Position numbers and translations under genes: made by a program
Part shown: one piece after another, positions 30,770 to 36,019 of the stretch
Layout of the letters: every line of letters begins with the position of its first letter
How positions within the stretch are numbered: position 1 is the first letter of the stretch
The notes under the pieces: model-generated
What the model saw: only the letters and a program-made list of their open reading frames with translations
Database searches by the model: none
What the model was told of the DNA's origin: nothing
Assembly (NCBI GenBank): GCA_026993285.1
Contig: JALWTZ010000424.1
Coordinates: 1-36,019, forward strand
Origin: Lysobacterales bacterium
GTDB taxonomy: Bacteria > Pseudomonadota > Gammaproteobacteria > Xanthomonadales > S139-57
Reading direction: 5' to 3'
DNA length: 36,019 bases

Positions 30770-33025
30770 ATGTTCAGCAAGGATCTGGAAAAAACCATCA
30801 GCGGCATGTACCAGCGGGCCCGCCGCAACCGGCACGAATACCTGACGGTGGAACACCTGTTACTGGCCTTGCTGGACAACGAATCCGCCCAGGAAGTACT
30901 GATTGCCTGCAAGGCGGATCTGGAGAAACTGCGCAAGGATCTGGAAGAAATCATCGACCAGACCGTGCCGGTGTTGCCAGTGGGCGACACCCGTGATGTG
31001 CAGCCCACGCTGGGTTTTCAGCGAGTGCTGCAGCGGGCGGTGTTTCATGTGCAGTCCGCCGGCAAGGAGGAAGTGCTGGGTGAGAACCTGGTGGTGGCCA
31101 TTTTTGGCGAGAAGGATTCCCACGCGGTCTATCTGTTGCATGAGCAGGGCATCAACCGGCTGGATGTGGTCAACTATATCGCTCACGGTCGGGATACCCA
31201 GGAAACACCGGAGTTGCCGCCCGGCCAGGATGAGGATGGCAAGGAGGACAAGTCGGCCCTGGCCCGCTTTACCATCAACCTCAATACACAGGCTGAACAG
31301 GGCAAGATCGACCCGCTGATTGGCCGTCAGCGGGAAATCGAGCGCACCATTCAGGTACTCTGCCGCCGGCGCAAGAACAACCCGCTGTTCGTGGGCGAGG
31401 CTGGCGTGGGCAAGACCGCCCTGGCCGAGGGCCTGGCCCGCCGCATCGTGGAAGAGGATGTGCCGGAAGTGCTGCGTGACGCGGTGATCTACAGCCTGGA
31501 CATGGGCGCGCTGCTGGCGGGTACCAAGTACCGGGGGGATTTCGAAAACCGCCTCAAGGCCGTGGTACGCGAACTGGAACAGCAGGAACACGCCATCCTG
31601 TTTATCGACGAAATTCATACCATTATCGGTGCCGGCGCCACCACCGGCGGGGTGATGGACGCGGCCAACCTGATCAAGCCGGTGCTGGCCAATGGCGAGC
31701 TGCGTTGCATGGGTTCCACCACCTTCCAGGAATTCCGTGGCGTGTTTGAGAAAGACCGCGCCCTGGCACGCCGTTTCCAGAAAATCGATGTGATGGAGCC
31801 ATCCGCCGCCGAAACGCTGGAGATCCTCAAGGGCTTGCGCAACCGCTACGAGGAGCATCATCAGGTGCGTTACGGCGACGATGCCCTGGAAGCCGCGGTC
31901 AATCTCTCCGAGCGCTATCTCAGTGACCGGCACCTGCCGGACAAGGCCATCGACGTGTTGGATGAGGCCGGCGCCCGTCTGCGCCTGCTGCCGGAAGAAC
32001 AGCGGCGCGAGCGGGTGGAAGTGGAGGATGTGGAAGCGGTGGTGGCCACCATGGCCCGCATTCCGCCCCGCCAGGTCAGCCGCGATGACAAGGAACAGCT
32101 GCGCAACCTGGACCGCAACCTGAAAATGGTGGTCTACGGCCAGGACGAGGCCATCGAAACCCTGGCCACTGCCATCAAGCTGTCCCGCTCCGGCCTGGCG
32201 CATCCGGACAAGCCCATCGGTTCCTTCCTGTTCGCCGGGCCTACCGGTGTGGGCAAGACGGAAGTCACCCGCCAGCTGGCCAAGCAACTGGGCATCGAGC
32301 TGATTCGCTTTGACATGTCCGAATACATGGAACGCCATACGGTCTCGCGCCTGGTGGGTGCGCCGCCGGGCTATGTAGGCTTCGACCAGGGTGGGTTGTT
32401 GACCGAGGCGGTCACCGCCAACCCCCATGCGGTGGTGCTGCTGGACGAAATCGAGAAGGCCCACCCGGATGTGTTCAACCTGCTGTTGCAGGTGATGGAC
32501 CGGGGCAAGCTCACCGACACCAATGGCCGCGAGGCGGATTTCCGCAATGTGATACTGGTGATGACCACCAACGCCGGCGCGGCGGATCTGAGCCGGCGCA
32601 GCATCGGTTTTTCCGAGCAGGACCGCAGTACCGACGCCATGGAAGCGATCCGCCGGACCTTCACCCCGGAATTCCGCAACCGACTGGATGGCATCATCCA
32701 GTTCAGCGCGCTGGACATGGAGGTGATTCTCAAGGTGGTGGACAAGTTCCTGCTGGAACTGGAAGCCCAGCTGGAAGAAAAGCAGGTCAGCCTCTCGGTG
32801 GATGAGCCGGCCCGCCGCTGGCTGGCCGAGCACGGCTTCGACGAGCAGATGGGCGCCCGCCCCATGCAGCGGGTGATTCAGGAAGAAATCAAGCGCCCGC
32901 TGGCCGACGAACTGCTGTTCGGCAAACTCAGCCAGGGTGGTGAAGTGGAAGTCAGCCTGAAGGATGGCAAGCTCCACCTGCAGTGCAAGCCCGCCCAGCT
33001 GCTGTTGCCGGCGGAGGTGGATTGA
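30770..33025 (+). CDS. clpA: ATP-dependent Clp protease ATP-binding subunit ClpA
   Basis: This 751-residue AAA+ unfoldase works with ClpP to degrade proteins. It has the Clp N-domain repeats (about 1-145), a first AAA module with Walker A GEAGVGKTAL (near 209) and Walker B ILFIDEIHT, and a second with Walker A GPTGVGKTEV (near 490) and Walker B VVLLDEIEKAHPDV. The ClpP-docking loop reads IGF (612-614), where E. coli ClpA has IGL. A strong GGAGGT ribosome site lies in the end of clpS. The length is close to E. coli ClpA. Confidence 0.97.
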   Translation: MFSKDLEKTISGMYQRARRNRHEYLTVEHLLLALLDNESAQEVLIACKADLEKLRKDLEEIIDQTVPVLPVGDTRDVQPTLGFQRVLQRAVFHVQSAGKEEVLGENLVVAIFGEKDSHAVYLLHEQGINRLDVVNYIAHGRDTQETPELPPGQDEDGKEDKSALARFTINLNTQAEQGKIDPLIGRQREIERTIQVLCRRRKNNPLFVGEAGVGKTALAEGLARRIVEEDVPEVLRDAVIYSLDMGALLAGTKYRGDFENRLKAVVRELEQQEHAILFIDEIHTIIGAGATTGGVMDAANLIKPVLANGELRCMGSTTFQEFRGVFEKDRALARRFQKIDVMEPSAAETLEILKGLRNRYEEHHQVRYGDDALEAAVNLSERYLSDRHLPDKAIDVLDEAGARLRLLPEEQRRERVEVEDVEAVVATMARIPPRQVSRDDKEQLRNLDRNLKMVVYGQDEAIETLATAIKLSRSGLAHPDKPIGSFLFAGPTGVGKTEVTRQLAKQLGIELIRFDMSEYMERHTVSRLVGAPPGYVGFDQGGLLTEAVTANPHAVVLLDEIEKAHPDVFNLLLQVMDRGKLTDTNGREADFRNVILVMTTNAGAADLSRRSIGFSEQDRSTDAMEAIRRTFTPEFRNRLDGIIQFSALDMEVILKVVDKFLLELEAQLEEKQVSLSVDEPARRWLAEHGFDEQMGARPMQRVIQEEIKRPLADELLFGKLSQGGEVEVSLKDGKLHLQCKPAQLLLPAEVD

Positions 33026-33062
33026 AGCGGAACGGCCGCTGAAGCCCGGCTGTCTTCAGGTA

Positions 33063-33098
33063 AAGCCGGCGGGCGTTCCATGCCCGCCCCTGAGGCTT
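33063..33098. terminator. Hairpin between convergent clpA and DUF3604 genes
   Basis: GGCGGGC (33068-33074) and GCCCGCC (33082-33088) form a 7-base GC stem with a 7-base loop. Outer arms AAGCC (33063-33067) and GGCTT (33094-33098) extend it past a small bulge. It lies 37 bases after clpA and reaches the stop of the convergent gene, so it can serve both strands. Confidence 0.65.
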
Positions 33099-35484
33099 AC
33101 TCCATGCTGTCTCGGAAAACGGGTATCCGCATCCAGATGGGGGAGGACCAGGCCCGTTCCTGAATGATTTTCTTGCTCTTGGTGCAGAAACAGGCGGCCA
33201 TGTCTTTTTCCGTCTGGGTCAGGGCGGAGGCGCTAACCGCGGGTGTGTCGCAGGGGTCCAGCCCCGCGTTGACAAAGGTGCTGCGGGTAATGCCGGGATT
33301 GGCCTGTTGCTGGGTTCTGCAGTAATCCACCGTCTTGTCGTTGGCGTTGCAGCAGCAGGCGGCACCCTTTTTCTGCGTGTCTGTCAGGTTGTTGCTGTCT
33401 TCAACCGTGGCCGCATCGCAGGGGTTGATGCCATTGGCGCTGAATATACTGCAATTCAGAGCGGCGAAATCCGCATTGCACTGCAACTGGCTCCAGCGGC
33501 AGGTGGGTTTTTCCAGCACGCGCACATAGTAGAACACCGATTCCACGGCATTGTTGGGGTCCGAGGCGGTGTTGTTGTAATCCGGGTCAGACCAGACTGT
33601 ACACAGTTCGTCGTTCCCCGAGCTGGTGATCAGAGGGCAGGTACTCAGGTCATAGCTGGTGACGCTGTCAGCACAGACGCCATTGGTGGGGGAGCTGCCA
33701 TCCGAGCAGATATCGTAGACTTTTTCATGGATGGTACCGTCAGGTGCCCGCCAGCCCTTGATGATCTGGATCCTGTCCAGATCCACGGTTTGAGAGGGGG
33801 CGCTGACATCCTGCTTGGCGTAAACGGCAATGCGTGGCACGGTATCAAAGGGAATTTCCACGGCCTGGCCCATGGGCACGCCCAGGGTAAAACCGTCGGT
33901 TAAATTGACCGTGGTACCCAGGTTCTGGCAAAAATCATTGGGGAATTCCGGGTCGGCGAACATGGCCAGGGTAATGCGCTTGCCACTGGTGGCGTAGGTG
34001 GTGCGGGCCTTGAGTGCATCGAAAATATCATCCCGGGTGTTGGCAGCGGCCCAGACCGCGGTCAGGCCGCCGGGGTTGTAGGGTTGAAAACTTTCCACTC
34101 CTGGCTTGGTGCCGTTCTGATCCAGCCGTTCCCAGCTTTCGTCATCGGCAGCTGCATGGTGACCGTGGTAGTTGTCTTCCAGGGTAAAACCCGGGGCGCT
34201 GATGTGGGTGTCCAGCGCGCCGACAAAGCCCATGGCAAAGGGGTTGACACCGATGTCACCTTCAACTTTCAAGCCATCTTCCAGGGCGTTGCGTACATAA
34301 TCCCGCGCCCAGACACAATCGCTGGCGGCGGTATCCACCCCTTCGGTACACAGGGGAACACATTCATCACTGTTGGTGCCATCACAGACGGGGCGTTGTT
34401 CCAGCTTCTCGAAATTGCATTGCTCATCCGTATTGCCCGCACCGGTATTGCATTCCGAATCCCCCTTGGTCTGCACAATTTCCACCAGTGGCTCGTTTTG
34501 TACTCGCGTATTGGCCCACTCCAACTGGCTCAGGCCACTGGAGCTGGAAGGCTGACTTTTGAAGGCTTCGCCATTGCTCAGGTTGGGGTTGTGTGGAATG
34601 GCTAGAAACTCGCAAGTACCGGTGCAATCGATGGCCAGCCGGTTCCACAGGCCTTCTGGGGTTTGTTCCTCGAAATAGGTGACAGGCAGTGCCGGAACGG
34701 TGGTATTCCGGAAAATGATGTTGCGATGCATCATGTTGTTGTCCGGCATGGCGGTCCATTCGTAGGCGATAAAAGTAGTGAAATTGCCAGGGTCGTTGTA
34801 GGCGTTGACCTTTTGCTGGATATGAGTCCAGACGGTATCGGCATCCGCGTTGCAGAAGCTGTTGTTGCTGCCACAAATGCTGCTGTTGCGGGTGGGAACG
34901 TTGTTGGGATCGGTTTCGGGGTTTTTTTGCAGTTCATCGCCCCAGGTTCCCAGTGCCAGTACATTGGTTAGCGTGCCGGATTCACTCTTGAATGTTTTGC
35001 AATCTGTGGCGTAATAACCTGTGTCATCGTTGGGATTGAGAGGCGTTCCATTTTTGTCTCCATCGATACCACTGCCCAGTATGTCGGTACATACTTCCAC
35101 CTCACCCAGATAATCGGCATGGTCGGTGATGGCCACAAAGTCCAGGGGCGCGAGCAGGGAAACATCAGTGGTCAGGAGGTTGCCACTTGAATCCTCGCCG
35201 TTGGAAATGGTCAATGTGCCGCCTCGGGCAAAACTCAGTGCCTGATCATAATCGTTGGAGCGGTTACCCAGGGAATAGGCATCAAAGGACAGGCGTGTAT
35301 GCACATGCAGGTCACCGAACAGGGGATAGGCCAGGTATTGTGTTGCACGGTTCTGTTTCCCGGCGGTTTCCGTGGATTCGGCTGCTGGCTGCTTCTGGCC
35401 GGTGTTTTCCCCGGGTGTGGCCTGAACAGGCAGGGAACACAGGCTGGCAAGCAGCAGGGCGAGGGCAGGTGGCAGTTTTTTCAT
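33097..35484 (-). CDS. Secreted DUF3604 protein with Cys-rich C-terminal repeats
   Basis: This 795-residue exported protein has a signal peptide (about 1-22, ending VQA) and a DUF3604 domain. FGDLHVHTRLSFDA and FVAITDHADYLGEVE, with further His in MHRNIIF and AIPHNPNLSNG, look like the metal site of PHP-type phosphoesterases. This suggests a metal-dependent hydrolase in the periplasm or outside the cell, but the substrate is unknown. Beyond the domain, the last 130 residues carry two similar Cys-rich units (NGINPCDAATV..GAACCCNAN and AGLDPCDTPAV..MAACFCTKS). GAGGTATC precedes the ATG, 11 bases after the stop of the HupE-like gene, so the two are probably one operon. Confidence 0.85.
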   Translation of the reverse strand: MKKLPPALALLLASLCSLPVQATPGENTGQKQPAAESTETAGKQNRATQYLAYPLFGDLHVHTRLSFDAYSLGNRSNDYDQALSFARGGTLTISNGEDSSGNLLTTDVSLLAPLDFVAITDHADYLGEVEVCTDILGSGIDGDKNGTPLNPNDDTGYYATDCKTFKSESGTLTNVLALGTWGDELQKNPETDPNNVPTRNSSICGSNNSFCNADADTVWTHIQQKVNAYNDPGNFTTFIAYEWTAMPDNNMMHRNIIFRNTTVPALPVTYFEEQTPEGLWNRLAIDCTGTCEFLAIPHNPNLSNGEAFKSQPSSSSGLSQLEWANTRVQNEPLVEIVQTKGDSECNTGAGNTDEQCNFEKLEQRPVCDGTNSDECVPLCTEGVDTAASDCVWARDYVRNALEDGLKVEGDIGVNPFAMGFVGALDTHISAPGFTLEDNYHGHHAAADDESWERLDQNGTKPGVESFQPYNPGGLTAVWAAANTRDDIFDALKARTTYATSGKRITLAMFADPEFPNDFCQNLGTTVNLTDGFTLGVPMGQAVEIPFDTVPRIAVYAKQDVSAPSQTVDLDRIQIIKGWRAPDGTIHEKVYDICSDGSSPTNGVCADSVTSYDLSTCPLITSSGNDELCTVWSDPDYNNTASDPNNAVESVFYYVRVLEKPTCRWSQLQCNADFAALNCSIFSANGINPCDAATVEDSNNLTDTQKKGAACCCNANDKTVDYCRTQQQANPGITRSTFVNAGLDPCDTPAVSASALTQTEKDMAACFCTKSKKIIQERAWSSPIWMRIPVFRDSME

Positions 35485-35495
35485 GACGATACCTC

Positions 35496-36019
35496 TCAGA
35501 CGATTTGCAGCACGCGGGAAATGAACATCATCCCGGCCAGGCTACCCATGCCGTAGGGCAGCCAGCGGTTCCGCAATTGCAGGCGGTGGCGCTGGACCCA
35601 TGCCGCGCGTGCCAGGATGAGAATCAACAGAACAAAGAATACCTGGCCGGTTTCCACGCCCAGGTTGAACAACAGCAGCGCCACGGGAATATCCCCGGGC
35701 GGCAGACCGTGTTCGCTGAGCGCGCCGGCAAAGCCCAGCCCATGCACCAGGCCGAACAGGCCGGCGGCCAGCCAGGGTTTTTGCATGATCAGGCTGTCCG
35801 GGTTGTGGATCAGCAGTTCGCGCCCGACCATCAGCAGGCTGAGGGCGATGGCGGCCTCGGTGGGCGCGCTGGGCACATGGACCCACCCCAGAACGGCGGC
35901 TGTCAGTGTAATACTGTGTGCCACGGTGAAGGCGGTGATGGTCAGCAACAGGGTGCGCAGGCTGGAAACCAGTGCCAGCAGGCCCAGTACAAAAAGCAGA
36001 TGGTCGATGCCGGTGAGAA
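35496..36019 (-). CDS. HupE/UreJ-like membrane protein (5' end outside window)
   Basis: The visible 173 residues run from the window edge to the stop at 35496; the true start lies beyond 36019. The visible N-terminal part reads LTGIDHLLFVLGL, the characteristic His-containing helix of the HupE/UreJ family, followed by HSITL and by GLVHGLGFAGAL and NLGVETGQ motifs in later helices. About five membrane helices are visible. Family members are linked to nickel or other metal uptake, but many HupE-like proteins beside unrelated genes have no known substrate. It is co-directional with, and 11 bases from, the DUF3604 gene, so a shared metal-related task is an inference. Confidence 0.85.
   Translation of the reverse strand, partial: LTGIDHLLFVLGLLALVSSLRTLLLTITAFTVAHSITLTAAVLGWVHVPSAPTEAAIALSLLMVGRELLIHNPDSLIMQKPWLAAGLFGLVHGLGFAGALSEHGLPPGDIPVALLLFNLGVETGQVFFVLLILILARAAWVQRHRLQLRNRWLPYGMGSLAGMMFISRVLQIV

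Noticed and set aside
30860..32977. A 705-codon reverse frame opposite clpA
   Set aside because: clpA is unmistakable on the forward strand; the reverse frame is a codon-composition shadow.

Overview
The window looks like chromosome of a GC-rich gammaproteobacterium. HflD downstream of MnmA and NudJ, the LolC/LolD pair, ClpS/ClpA, SfsA and a DUF1853 protein are a typical gammaproteobacterial set. A free-living environmental life is suggested by a five-haem secreted cytochrome, a DUF3604 protein beside a HupE-like protein, PPK2, and several large secreted repeat proteins. I cannot name the genus from sequence alone, and I saw no tRNA, rRNA, CRISPR array, phage gene or transposase.

The left third (1-13.5 kb) is the unusual part. 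It holds a family of large secreted proteins: the last codons of one at the window edge, then complete copies at 586, 2418, 4808 and 11046. Each has a signal peptide, an 'FTYQGQL' N-terminal domain, a conserved Cys pair, YadA-head-like 'ATVGGG..NTASG' repeats, a conserved 'FVWAD...STGPNQFLVRASGG' block and a Gln-rich coiled-coil tail. Most are followed, through a 4-base ATGA overlap, by a gene for a secreted protein of about 86 residues that ends in FADSFE. Intact small partners lie at 29, 6991 and 13238. One is frameshifted (4247-4506) and one seems reduced to a relic (about 2338-2380). The large genes are mosaics of each other. Two of them have a similar leader hairpin exactly 72 bases before the start codon, and a third has a comparable hairpin. 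The array is interrupted by a reverse-strand thrombospondin-type-3 calcium-binding protein whose C-terminus (FSDSFESP) resembles the FADSFE ending, and by a divergent DUF1853/ppk2 pair.

The middle (13.5-25.2 kb) is mostly housekeeping on the reverse strand. It contains gltB-gltD (glutamate synthase), a forward-strand TonB-C-domain protein, the tightly coupled cluster nudJ-mnmA-hflD-alpha/beta hydrolase, and a pentahaem cytochrome.

The right part (25.3-36 kb) holds the overlapping forward operon sfsA-lolC-lolD, a reverse operon for agmatine breakdown to putrescine (small periplasmic protein, aguA, aguB), the forward pair clpS-clpA, and a reverse operon of a HupE/UreJ-like membrane protein (cut by the window end) and a DUF3604 protein. 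The best candidate for something undescribed is the large/small secreted pair array with its shared C-terminal tag and leader hairpins.
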